A stretch of 64,000 bases of DNA from Neopestalotiopsis rosae (Eukaryota > Ascomycota > Sordariomycetes > Amphisphaeriales > Sporocadaceae): positions 1,488,001 through 1,552,000 of the forward strand of contig JALGAS010000005.1 of assembly GCA_023078685.1 (NCBI GenBank), read 5' to 3'. The position numbers and the translations under genes are program-made. Position 1 is the first letter of the stretch; the number at the start of each line of letters is the position of its first letter. Of this stretch, positions 37,920 to 50,689 are shown piece after piece. Below the pieces are notes generated by a model. That model saw nothing but the letters and a program-made list of their open reading frames with translations, ran no database searches and was not told the origin of the DNA.

Positions 37920-39567
37920 ATCTGGCACCAGGCAAAGGTAGGTTGGTACCTTTCTTCTCCCTTGCTTCTGTCCCCAAGGCAGAGCGGCTAGTATCTATAG
38001 CATGACATATGGCACAAACACCCACACCCACGTTGTGCTTGACTAAGTACTAAGTCTTTTCTCTTATTATAGTGGTTTCACCTCCACCAGTCGACCAGAA
38101 CTCTTCAGCCGATACTCACGGGACTCTGCCGACTTACACCCCAGAGCATCAGAACGACAGCCCAACATGGCCGCGGCAGCACTCATGAGCCCGGCTAATG
38201 CCTATCACCCACACAACACAGCGTATCAACCATCATATATGCACCACTCACCAGCTCCAATGCCGGGCATCCTCAACCAGGCCGACGCTCTCAGGAGGAC
38301 GTCCAAAGACTCGGAGCCAGCCCAGCAACGGCAATCTCTGCCCTCGATATCAGAAATGTTCAACAGTGCAAAGCCCACCTATTCACCGACGACACCGACG
38401 ACGGCTGGCCCCACGAGCCTACCGCCGCCGCCTCCTCCTCCTCAAGCACCTCACTCGGCCTATAGCAATAACGCCCCTCCACGGCCAGAGCCGCCTGCTG
38501 ACAACCGGGCACCACCCGCAGTCTTCTCACGGCCAGAGAATACTGGTCCTGGGCCAGCTTATCAGTTTGGCGAACACCGCGACTACCCAAAACCACAAGA
38601 GCCTCCTCATCACCACCACCAGCGCAACGACAGCTTCGCCAGTTCTCAGGGGCCATCTGGTCCATATCCTGGTCCCAGCCCGTTACCTCCTGGCCAACTC
38701 CCTCTTTCGTCTCAGGGAGGACCTATTTCGCCGCGTCATGCTGGACCACCGATGGGACCGCAGTACGAGAGCCAAAGGCCACCAATGCAACATCCAGATG
38801 AGGAGTACTGTGTTCAGCGCAGATATGACCCAAATCAATTGAATCGACAGTTTGAGGCGTGGGGTTATGGCGATTGTCTACAAAAGGTAAAACCTGCAAT
38901 ATGAGAGCCGACAGCTCCAAACCAGATGGTGCAATCTTTGCTAACTGCGAATACAATAGCTCATGTGGGCTTCGAGGACAATTTACAACTTTGCCGAAGC
39001 ATATTCCAATCTCGCATCAGAACAGCCAACTGGGCAGCCACACCCTAATCGCCTGCCTACGGAAAAGGAGGTGGCCGATATGCTGCACAACACGGATTAT
39101 GTGAGAAAGACTCTGGAAAGCATTAGGGAACACGTCCACCACAGCATTGCTAGCGAAAAGGCTCGCGAGGGAGGCAAGCACCGGGGATCATATGACGACG
39201 ACGATGTGTCCATGTACGGCGATGGTAGCCAGAAGCACTATGGGCTTGGTGAGGTCAAGAAACGTCGTGGCGTAAGTTCTTCTTTTTCCTTTCTATTATA
39301 ATTGTCTCTGGTGCATTGCACACTGGCGGGCAAATATGAGGGAGACAGACACACATGCAGAGAGAAAGAGAGAGTACTGACAGGACATTCTAGCGTGCTG
39401 CTCCACCTGGGCGATGTCACAGCTGCAACAGAATCGACACGCCCGAATGGCGCCGCGGACCTGACGGAGCAAGAACACTTTGCAACGCTTGCGGACTGCA
39501 CTATGCCAAATTGGAGCGAAAGAGGCAGATGGAGCAGAGGTCCATGCGAACTAAAGCCGTCGAATAA
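37906..39567 (+). CDS. nsdD: NsdD-type GATA zinc-finger transcription factor (sexual development regulator)
   Basis: Four exons, 37906-37937, 38073-38886, 38960-39271 and 39394-39567, encode 443 aa. NsdD (Neurospora SUB-1) is a nuclear GATA factor required for fruiting-body formation and repressing asexual sporulation in Aspergillus. The N-terminal 240 residues are Pro/His/Ser-rich with the motif [18 protein letters not shown] conserved central helix region follows ([61 protein letters not shown]). The C-terminus is a type IVb zinc finger, C-X2-C-X18-C-X2-C (CHSC to CNAC), containing [14 protein letters not shown], with the basic [11 protein letters not shown] tail. Intron 3 falls directly before the finger. 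A second start, M43 at 38167, has a good context (AACATGGCC) and could give a 401-aa short form. Assignment is strong; the long N-terminus depends on the 135-bp first intron. Confidence 0.95.
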
Positions 39568-41139
39568 ATAAATCGACGCTAAGGCAAATACCTTGACCCA
39601 TCTAACTACTACTAGTCACACACTCATCACGATCCTGCATCACGATGAGAGAGAGAGAAAATGACATGAACAATCAAACCCTCGCCAAGTCAGCCAGACG
39701 TTGTCTGATGACAGGTTGAGGGGGGAAGAAAAAAACCGAGACATACACCGGGACTGGGCCGGACCGGACTGGCTCCTACTTTACGCTCATGCCCACACGA
39801 ACACGAAACGTGAGCTATATACTACTGTTATCGTGATTTTCGGCCGACCATCGTGGACGACTCGGCCACAGAAGCGTGTTATCATATACCCGAATGGACA
39901 TAATTTTCCTTTGCCCTACAAACTTTTTTTCCAGATTAGCGGGCTTTTTCTACAACACCATCATCCACACCACTATCAAAATACTACTCTACAACAACTA
40001 CTACTTACCACCTACTATTTGTATATACCCTTGGTTTCTGGGGGGAATTCAACAGAAATCGGCATCACAGGAAACTTGGCATTGTTTTGGCGTTTTCATG
40101 CTTGTGGCTCCCAAGCGTATGGGGGGTGGGATATTGCATTGGCAAACATATATCCGGGGTTCGTTGGGGACCCTTTTCACACAAACTCACACTCACACAT
40201 TCACACAACAAGGCTGTTTTTATTGCAAGTGAAAAAAAGAAGATAAAAATGCGTCAAGCACAGAAAGGGAAAGGAGAAAGGTGACCGCGGAAGGAAATCG
40301 AGTTTTCAAGCTTTTGTCGCCAACCGACTTTTTTTTCTCGGCATATTTTGGTCAAAATAGGGGTGGAAAAGCGAAAGCAAATGTTGCTTTACTATAGAAA
40401 GGCAGTTGTTGAGAGGAACGACCGTATCGGCGAGAGATTCTCACAAGAACCAATCCCCTACACACACAAGAAGTTTCCCCCCTTTCACACCACACTCACA
40501 TATTTTGGGGTTGTTTTCTACTATAGTCTGCGAAGCTACTAGGCTTTTGATCTTATTCTATGTACTGCCAAAAAAAAATAAAATCCATACTTCTGCAACG
40601 GTCTTTTCTCCCTTTTGAGTTTTACCCCCGCAATATGAATTCGTTGATTGGACAGGTTGACGTGTCTCTCTTGTTCACTTTTGATAATTTCAAACTAAGA
40701 AGTGTCATGGCGGTTCAAGCCAGAACGGCATCGAGTATACCTACCGGCTTCGTTCCCTGGAGGTGTGCGGTACGGACCGTGTCACGAAACAGATGAGCGG
40801 GAGAAACAAGATGGCAAAGCCATTTCCAACTTTTTTCTTCAACCTTGTTATTCACACTTTTCCCCCTTATCGATTCCTTGCCCCATCTCTCTCTCTTCCC
40901 TCTCCTCTCCTCTCCTCTGTATTATGACGAATATCTCCTGCCCTACGTAAAATGGAGGAAGAGAGAAAGCACTAAACAGGGTGGCGGCTACGCGGGAACT
41001 TGTTGGCCTAGAGCCCAAATAGATCGCGGGGGACCGTGCGGATCCCCGAACAGACACCAAGAAAAGGATGATCCCAAGTTCCAGCCCAGGTTCTAAAAAC
41101 GTCATTTCTAATTCTTGCCATCATCTCAACCCAGCTGGT

Positions 41140-41179
<40 letters not shown>

Positions 41180-44100
41180 TGTTCGCAAAATGGTTCAAGG
41201 AATGGTTGCTCGTGGCAGCTCTGCCGAACGGGACGTGCCTCTTTCCTACAGCAACCCTTCCACACCCCTTTCCTACCACTTCTGGGGGAAAATGTAGTGC
41301 GACTTGATTCGTCAGCTCCCACGATGACATATGTGTGGCTATTTAGATAGATGGAGAGAGAGACAATGAGTAGGAAGAAAAGATCAGCCCACAATAAATC
41401 TTGATATGCTATGGATAGACGATACGTTTTATTTTGCTTTTCACACTCGAGGTAGGGGGCTAACATTTCTGTATTCTGGTTTGTGCTTGTTGTTTAAACC
41501 CCCCGCCGCAAATGCTACGCACGTGTCTGAGTTGCGTTGGATTGTTTGCTGGTCAGATCTCTTTATTTTCTTTTGGTGACCATTTTTTGTCTTTCTTCAA
41601 CTGATTAAGTAGGTTAACGTGTTGGCTCGCCTCAAGTTGCGGATATGAGTTGCTTTTTTCCCCCAGCTATTCCTCTGGTTGCCTCCTCCGCCCCGCCTGG
41701 TCTTGATACATCACAGTGAATTTTTTTTTTGAAAAAATTTATTCGACAATTTGCGATTGAAATAAGCGCCCAACGAGAAAAAAAGCTGAATGGGCAGAAA
41801 GGCTGATGTTCACCATTGCTTGTATAATCTGTAGTGTAACAAACACGTCCAGCCAAAGAGGTCGAGTAGGTGGTGCGCGGCAAGCGTCTCTTTCGCTGTC
41901 CTGGCACTTCAACGAGGCGGACGAAACACACACAGAAAGGAGAAATAGATTGTGTACTCTGTATACAGTGTTGCACTCTCTCCCCTTGTTCCTACAGGCC
42001 AACACAGCAGCAGCTGGCCCTTTCATGCGAGTCAAGTATTTCGACCAAGCCGCCTTGCAGCTCACGGCATCCATGATTGCTTGCTGCAGCCATGTCGTGC
42101 GCCACTCGTGCCAGCCATCCTTGAGTGATGCATTTTACAAGCTTGTGTACATTTTCTTTTTCTTATAGATTTGTTGGTTTGCGTGTCAGCGATATATTCA
42201 TAGGGCAACGTTAGCGCAAGGGATCCAAAAAAGGAAAATTAGGACTAAAACGTCCGATCCGTTGCCAATATCGTCAAATCTGCTCCATCTGGGACGGCAA
42301 CTCAGATAAGAAGCCACCAAAGATACCAAATCATGTTTCTGGGGGCAGAGTAATCTCAACTTTCAAGCAAGACGGCCGATTTTGATATGCAAGGAAGCGA
42401 AACACAGTTCCATCTCGGAACGGGACGAGGCAAATGGGACACGGCCGGCGAAAAGGAATGTGGGGAGTGAGACAGGACTTTCGGAACCTCGTCAAACATG
42501 GAAGCCGTGCCGTTTTCGACATTTCCTCTTGTCTGGCCTCCCCTCTTCTCTGATTTTCCTGTCGATGCCCTCGTGATCACTATGCTATTTGACAATCCCA
42601 CCTCTTTTTTTCCCCTCCCGCAGAGGTGCATAGGGGAGGGGGGAAAGGGTCTCCCTTCCAAGATCGTACTCCCCCTGTTGGTCACACTTGCCACACCCTC
42701 AAGCAGGAAGCTTTGCGTTGTATGTGGTTCATCTCGATATAATATGCATGCAAGCAGGCAGATCTACATCTCAACCCCCCCTCCCCCCTTCCTCTCTTTC
42801 ACCACTTCTCCTAGTCTGCCAAAATCATTACTCCGGCAGATCCCACACTGTTCTTGAACACAAGAAGAGATGGCATGACAAGATGGAGAAAGTGGGGAAA
42901 AAAGAAAAGAAGAAAAAGGCAACCATATTGAAACCGTATTGAAGATATCGGGAAGCCCTTCCTTGCCAATTTGATAACACTCCGGCGGCAGCCTACCGGG
43001 ACCTTGACGGGACCATCCACTTTTTGTACCTACTTGGTTGTGTAATCTAGGCACACACAGGCACACGGCTGCCCAAGGCTCCATTTTCCCATTTAGAATG
43101 GGCTGGTCTTAGATATGTCATCCAACCGGGCACGCATATTCCCCAGATACACAGATACGGGAGGATCTTGTTATTTCCAGCACAGCCACGAGTTTTGTTG
43201 CAACGTCGGTCTCTTGTCCTCTGTATAGGTTTTCTCTTTGCCAGCTGAACACCAAGTTCCTCCAACAATGAACAGCCTCTCCCTCAACTCCCACCTCGCA
43301 CAGTGAGCCCGTGATACACAACGGGGGGCAAGAGAGATGGAGGGTGCCACAATTAGAAAGGCAAGGATTGGTCTATACGCAGCATGCATGTGTCACGAAG
43401 CCGAGTTGCATACATAAGGCGCGGCTCAAAAAGTCCCGACACTTTTGATGCCGCTGCTCTCTGTATCCCATCTCTCTCTCCTTCCTCCCTATTGCCGAGT
43501 GCAGCTTCTTACTGGACGGGTATTGACACATGTACTTTCTTGCTTGCTCAGCCATGCTTCATGACATGCATATCTCACTACTGTATTGTTAAGTCCCTTG
43601 ACCTGACCCCCCTCTCCTCCTCGATGATGCCTGCAAGCACACAAGAATATATCTCTGCATACATTGGTTCAACCGGTCAGCCTTGACACGACGGCTGTTT
43701 ACCTTTTGGGTGTCCTCTAGGAACAACACGAATTCCGCGCATTTTTGCGAGTCAGCGTTTGATCTCTTCTCCCCCAGCTCACAGTCATTGGACCGGATGG
43801 CATGTCCGTAATACCTTGAATCTGGACCGTAGGTACCTTGCCTGGCCCTGCATATTTCCAAGAGGCTGAGGGCTGCTATCTGCTCTGCTGGTATGGCTTA
43901 AGCAAACCCAAAAAAACCATTTAGTGTATTGGGTTGGGCCGCGGAATATTTGGCAGGAAGGGGGCCCACCAGAGGAGAACTCTTTACGTCCTAGCATTTG
44001 CTTTTAGAGTTTCATCGTATGGGAATCAGAGTTCAGCCCCCGACGTTGAACTATATTGCGGCACACGTTTTCTTCATAACTTAAGCTCTCTCCTTGCGGC

Positions 44101-47100
44101 GACTCGCTAGGGTCTTATTGGTGCGTTTGAGGGTGCGAGCGAGGAAGGGAAAACCGTTCGGGCTTACTTGGGGGGACGGACGTCATTGGCGTGTGACGTC
44201 CTCTATTTGCAATCTGCTACTCTGACCCCGGGCTTGGAACAGTCCGTCTCCCCTTTGGTATGGTAATTGCAAAGTCGGTCATGGCCCGACAGCATCACTC
44301 TTTTGTCCCGGCTACTTCGGGCTCTGCAAGGAAACATTCGGGCTATGGATCTCAGAGGGTTGGGAGGACAAGGGGAGAAAAAAAGAAGGGTAGCTGTTGG
44401 TCTTGTACGACCCTTACACGTATCTGAGACAACATGAGATCGATCCTGATGACTCAACTTTAGACGCACAAGAAGCGGGCAAGCAGGGCAAGGGTACATG
44501 CGGCCCTGCGTTTCAATCAATTTTGAGTTCATCAAACCCGGGGTTGTCCTCCTCCTTTCCCCCCATTTGCCCATGTGTTGCCAGGTACCCGGATTGTTTG
44601 TGAGGGAATGGACAGGCCTCATTCGTGATATGTACGTATTAGTGTTTCCTCGGCCCACAGTACGGGATATATATAATTGAATATACGCAGAGACAAGGGG
44701 ACCAGCAGGCAAGGCATGTGCAAAGAATGATGCTGACATGACGGGAGCATGGGTTGGTGAGCCATGGAGATGTGCATCGCTAGATCTGTCAGGCATGTCT
44801 TAGGCGCCTCGTCTCAAACTTCCCAAGGGCCAGCCTGTTGTGGTCGGCAGGAAAATGATTGGAGAGAAAGGCGGTTGCACCGGCTCCCCAAGGGCAAATG
44901 GAAGATCGAATCGATTGCCCGTTGACCGCGGCCAACTACGTTTTGGGAAAACGAAAGGGTAAAGTCGTCACACTTGACTGTCTTAGATCGAACAGGACGA
45001 AGGAAACAGTCAAGCACAACAGATAGATAGAATACATATCGCAGGACGGACGCCAGGAAGAACAAAAAAGGCGCCGTGTGGGTCACATACTAAACAGTAT
45101 CTCGATCATGGCGGGAAGTGAGATGCAGGCTCGCGTGGCAGACATACGGCCCATGTCGCGCGCCACGTGGAGAGTAATCGCGGAACAAGGCGAGAGACGA
45201 CACTCGTCTCCCTTTTGGTGTCACTCTACCCCGAATCACGAATGCCCTTTTCTCGTCGCCCACACACACAATACGAGGCTTCGAATCCGGCGCTCTCTAG
45301 GGAACGCGACCGGTTTCCCCGGCTCTTCCATATTAGTATGGTCAAAGTGCGCGAATCGCTCACTATCGACATTTGGGCGGAACTACAGTGCACTTGGGAT
45401 TGTGGAGGGTTTGTCTGTCAGATAGAAAACACACAGGGACATGACGCGATCAAACACACCTCAAGGAAAACAATCCGTCCGGCAAGGCGCTTGCAATAGG
45501 CGTCCCTGATCTCTTGGGGAATTGGAGCCTAGATCACGATTTGGCCCTTTTCACTGATTGACCCGGCACCCCAAGCCGTCCAACCTACAATTGACACGCG
45601 TGGACAATCCACAGCGCGGCTGGAATTTCTTCTTCTTTGGCAGACGAGAGACCCGCATCCCGTAGATTGATGACATGGGGGGTGCAATGGGACGTATCGC
45701 TGCCGGGACATCCCAGCATAGCGATTGGCTTCGATTTAGAGTTTGCGCCATTGCATCTGGGCGAATCGACACTATGTTGAATACTACAGTAGTGAGAAAG
45801 CCAATGCCGCAGGGGGTTCGAGTCGAACCGGGTTGAGCAAGCTGGGCCAGGTACTAGAGTACGTACTGCTTTGCCAGTACTGGGCAGTACTGTCTAAATG
45901 TGCAAGTTACTCTGGTTGGATTCGAGCCAAACTCTCAAGGATCAAATGGTAATGTCGATAACAGGCTCCATCCACCATACGACCTGACGAGTGGGAAAGA
46001 GGACGGCTTAATGTTTGCTGATGCTGGTGCAACTGCTAACTCCTTCTGCTAATAATGGCGTACTAAGTGGTGTGCTGAACATTCCGCGTTGGCGGATCGG
46101 GATTTGTACCATGTGGTTTTATTCAATTTCTTGACCTGATCGTCGCTCTCCAAGGGCTGAATAGGAAACGCGGATCTACGATGGCCCTCTAGCAGGAGCC
46201 CTCTAGCTGTCCCTACGAGGCATAGACGGCAACTAAATCATCACCCGTCATCCCGTAGTCAAAAAGGAAACATCTCACCATAACTCTGGACGGGTAAGTG
46301 AGGAACGCTCATGCCAACTCTGTTCACGGGCCAAAGTTGAAGAGGTGATCTCATCTCTTGTCTGGGATGCTTACCCTTTCCCCCTGAATATTAGGCTGAG
46401 CCATCTCGTAACCAATGGACTGGCTAACTAGAGTCGTGTCTGGCGTACCTTCTGGGTTTTTCTCAATCCTTTGGTCTGCGCCTTGTTTTTGAGGGTGTCG
46501 GGCTATGCAATCACAGAAGGTAGCCCTTTCCAAGCCCGTCGTTCGTGCTACATAAGCCAAATCCTGCCCCGTTCATGGCGACTTGGCTCCGGCCGATGGC
46601 ATCTTCCCATCGACGTCACTGCTGCCCTCCTTCTTGCTCTCGCAAAGTGACGGTGTCCCCCCGCGTGCCCAACCTTCTTGGTGTCCTGGACGACGGCAGG
46701 AAGAGGGTCTGAGCAGGTCTGGATGCTGCAGATCTCACAGCGGGAGGACACATGCGTCGCTTGCGAGCCGCTAGTGAACTTCATGTCGATCGATCTACTT
46801 TACTATGTCTTCCTAATCGTCCCCGCCTTCGAAGCAAAGACCCCCCAGACTAGCCGTGCAAATTTGGAACTACCACGATTCAAGTCTCCCTTTTGAATAT
46901 GGCTAACGACGGAGCACTTACTGGCTCGGACTTGGGCATGCAAACCTCGCAAGCTCCAGAGTCAGGACTTCTCTCCGGAGCCGAACGTCCTTTTTTGCCA
47001 ACACTTACACGCGGACCCGGCATCTCGGTCGGGCCCCACCGTCCATCTTAGTTCTTGACCTATCTCCATGGCTAGTCCCCATGTCTCATACCAATCCGCC

Positions 47101-50100
47101 CAATCCGTCAGCCCCCCGACTCCACTGCTCATTCATTCGACCGCGGAACGTCCTCCGTAGGACACAAGAAACAGCACCATCGATGTTGACTAGGCCCCAG
47201 GCGATCCGAGATCTGGGTTCGTCCGATGTAGTGCAGCGAAAAGATTGCGTAGTGTACTGTACCATTGTGGTTTCCCTTCCGCTCTGACTTTTTATCACGG
47301 TCTCAATTCCAGTAGAGCAAGTCCTGAGAAAAGGTACTTTGAAATTCGAGCACCGTGCGGTGTAGATGTAGATGGGGAAGGAAATCGACACCAAACCAAA
47401 GTCGGATGGAAGCCTTTACCCCCGAAGAGGTGCGCAAGGCTGCTATACTAGCATGAGGCTACTACTTTGACCAGCAGGGACTTCTTGCAGTGAGGGAAGG
47501 AAAGAAAAGTATTGTAGAAACGTTGATGCATAATATCAATCAAGCTTGTCAGGCTAGCAACGGCCAAAAGGTTCCAATAAACATTCTGGCTGAAGGATTT
47601 GGCGTTGCAACGGGCCCTTTTCACAGGAGGAGAAACAAAATAGATGTCAGACATGCATGGACGGGAGCAACTCTAGGGGGACAGATGGCTAGGGGAAGGA
47701 CTGTTCAGCTGCTGCAGTTTTCTTATTCAGCACAGCCCAGCAAGCATTATTACATTCGCCCAGGGAAACTCGCCACGTTTGACATGATGTAGCAGTGAAC
47801 CCTAAATTGATTTTCAGCCAGATTGTCCCTCTCATGCACAGAGTGTTAGGAAAGGCGATCCGATAGAGTCCTCTCAAGTATCTATTACATAGGTAGTAGC
47901 CGCAGGGTGGTAGTAAAAGTCTCCGAGTAGATCTCCCTTGCAATTATTGTCCATATTCACGTTCTTTGTTTTCTATTCTGCTTTAGCCTCATCGGATCAA
48001 CTCACTCATACCTAGTCATCCAATATATTCGACGTACAACTTGTCCAAGCGTTTTTTGGGTAAGACTTGGTCACAGCTTTTTCTAGTGTGTGTGTCTGTA
48101 TCTTTTGGTCCCTCCCTTTCCGATCTTTTTTATTTCCCTACCTTCCCCGCCAGCCCTGCCTAACTAAGATCGCCTCTTATTTAGTTTAGCCGTTGGCACA
48201 AGTCATTGCACACAAAGAAAAAAGATCCCAGAGGGCCCCCAGCATTGACCAGGCCGCGGAATTGGATTACACTCGGCCGGATAGTACTAAAAAAGTGCTT
48301 CTTATTCTACTATGTATTTCTCTCTTAACCGAACTCTAGCGCCGCGACCGCGGTACAAAGTCAGATGTGAAAATTCCGACTTCCGCCCCCTTTTCTCCTC
48401 TCATTGTATCGTGTACTGGTATGTTATCCGTTGGGCCGTGTTGGCTTCAAGTCACTATATTTTTTCGATTTTATCAAATGGTAACTCCTTGGTAGACGTA
48501 TCTTCGTACCAGTAGTACCTTTTGTATAATTTCCAGCTCATGAATCTCTTTGGGTGGGGTCTCCGCTTTGCTGTCATGCCCCATCCAACAACAGCTAACT
48601 TGCCTTTTTATCCTATTCAAAGAAGGAAAGAAAACCCCTAGCGATCAGAACTTTTGTACGCCCGTGTACAAGAGTACAGATCTGAGTACTCTCTCATGCG
48701 TTCAAGTGGGCCGCGAAGATCAGGGCGCACGAAAGGTAGATCCGTACGATGTGGCATCTTACATAGCTGATAGTACACACGGGGTGGGAAATGGGGGATT
48801 GGGGCAAAGATTTTGGGGACCGGGTCTAACTGAATACTAGGGGGAGAGCCAGAGAGAGAGAGAGATGTGAAGATGCACTATGTAGTATTAGTATTCGTTT
48901 TCGTTTCCATGAATGATCTTCAGGGCTCTATATTGTAGGCAGACACCCCCCCTTCTCTCAACTACAGAGCACTTGTTGCACGCCCAGGATGGATAGGAAA
49001 GAAGAAAAAAACGTTTCGTAGCGTCGAGTTGCCTTTTTGACTGCATAGGCTGAGCGTGTGCGTGCAAGCGCCAGAAAAGCAAAGGACTCTAGCACTGGCT
49101 TGGAAAAGAGACTTTGCTTATTCTGCTTCTTGTCTTTCGTTGTGCATATCTAGTGCTCCGAAGCATTTCCGAATTGGGAAACCTTGCACACTGATGGACA
49201 CGATGGAAAGCCTCTTTTGGCCGGACGATGAAAGGGGCGATGTATGTATGTATTGCTAATGAAGCAGATGCCAGGCAAACATGGGGGGAAATATTGAACA
49301 CTGCATTCTTTGGCTTGTAGGGAAAAGACTGCAACCAGCCTCTTGAACTTGCAGAACAGCGACCAATCGCAACGCAACTACAAAGAAACTCTAAAACTGA
49401 GCTTGGCGGGGTGAGAGAGAGAGAGAGACGTAGGTGGCAAACAAGGCATCAAAGTGTTCGTTGGAGTTGCTGCATGAGAAGTTACCGTTTGCTGACTACC
49501 GTATTGGTCATGTCGCTATATTTTCCTATTCTCCCCAAAATGGATAATGAAATTTGTATGCTTGTAGTGGTCGGTTTCGGCCCTCTATCAAACGAAAATG
49601 TGCCACGCACCTTGTGATACCTATACATGCTAGCTTGTCTTTACGAGCAGCAGTTGGTAGGGCAGGAAGGGGGGTGTAAACACAGGGAAAAGCAAAAAAA
49701 GCAAAACCAAACCCAAGCAAGCAGCAAAGGAGCGCCAGGACACAGGCAAAAGCCAACCAAGTTTGATTGGCTCTACAACTCTAGCTCGACAGAGTGCTGA
49801 GAATCCTCAAAAGTCCAGAACGACCACAAAAAATGACATGGCAGAAGGTATCAAGATGCGATCTGGCGATCATCTCAAATGGATGGGGGTCTGGAGCATG
49901 GGGGACGGGACAACAGGAACAGCTAATCAAAAAGATCCACGGGGTCCCGGGAAGCCCTTTCCCAGCGGATCTTATCTAATAACATGCAAAATTTATCTGC
50001 CCTACCAAGACCTACCCTTCCCGTTTCGTCTCTTCTATATCGCAAGGAATCTGCAGTCTGGGTATAGTATATTGTCCATCTCTGCGTTTCCGCCCCATCG

Positions 50101-50689
50101 GCCCCCCTTGCTCCGGCATGCGGGCTGGCAGGCTAGTTGGCAATCAAGGTTGAAGCTATCGCGGAACGGCGCCTCTTGTGGGATACATGGTAAATAGAAA
50201 GAAAAAAAAAAAAAAAAAGTCGCGATCTCTTGGTCTAGAAGCACTTGTTTCTTCCTTTTAACTCGAATGGGAAAGTAGGCAGATGTTGTGCGGCGCGCGA
50301 TGAGATCTGGAAAATGTCGTTTTTCCCCCGGTTCCCTTGCCCTGCACCAAAAGGTAGAAGCAGCCGCTAAGTAAAAAAGGATCGCCAACACGGCTCGAGC
50401 CCACCCCTTCCCCTTCTTAGCGCCAGTGAAAGTACTCTTGAAGTACCGCTTTGCAGTTGAATGAGTGAATATCTCGAGACGGTAACAGAGCTAAGAGATC
50501 TGAACGCGCCGTGGTCACAATGTCGCGTCACGCATCAGTATAGTATAGTGGTCCATTCCTGTAGAAGCCATACAGAGAATCATTGCTTTGGTTGTCTAGC
50601 CAAGGAGAAAGCAAATAAAAAAATCGAGTCGTATTAAAAGAACCAAAAATGCGCTGTGTAGTCTCTGTATATCTATGTCGTGTTGTGTT
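39568..50689. other. Gene desert downstream of nsdD
   Basis: About 11.1 kb with no recognisable conserved protein or RNA gene. The first kilobase is probably the nsdD 3' UTR. Low-complexity features include poly-G 41142-41177, GA dinucleotide tracts near 48853-48866 and 49413-49428, and an A run near 50202. Short frames (up to about 197 codons) have biased or low-complexity composition and no motif I recognise. A perfect GGTTCGA/TCGAACC inverted repeat is at 45815-45829. It may hold regulatory or non-coding transcripts that cannot be detected by reading. Confidence 0.55.
41142..41177 (+). repeat. Poly-G run, 36 nt
   Basis: Thirty-six consecutive G residues (41142-41177), flanked by CCAGCTGGTTT on the left and TTTGTTCGC on the right. 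Seen directly. The true length is uncertain because such runs are error-prone in sequencing and assembly. Confidence 0.9.

Noticed and set aside
39701..40246. 181-codon open frame just after nsdD
   Set aside because: Low-complexity His/Tyr/Thr-rich translation of AT- and CA-rich 3' sequence; likely nsdD 3' UTR.
44203..44796. 197-codon minus-strand open frame in the right desert
   Set aside because: No recognisable motif, and composition unlike the real genes here.
45811..45830. GGTTCGAGTC resembling a tRNA box B
   Set aside because: It is a perfect inverted repeat (GGTTCGA-g-TCGAACC) and no box A, D-arm or acceptor stem could be placed around it.
50535..50570. TAGTATAGTGGT resembling the D-arm of a tRNA-Glu
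   Set aside because: No T-arm/box B or matching acceptor stem downstream.
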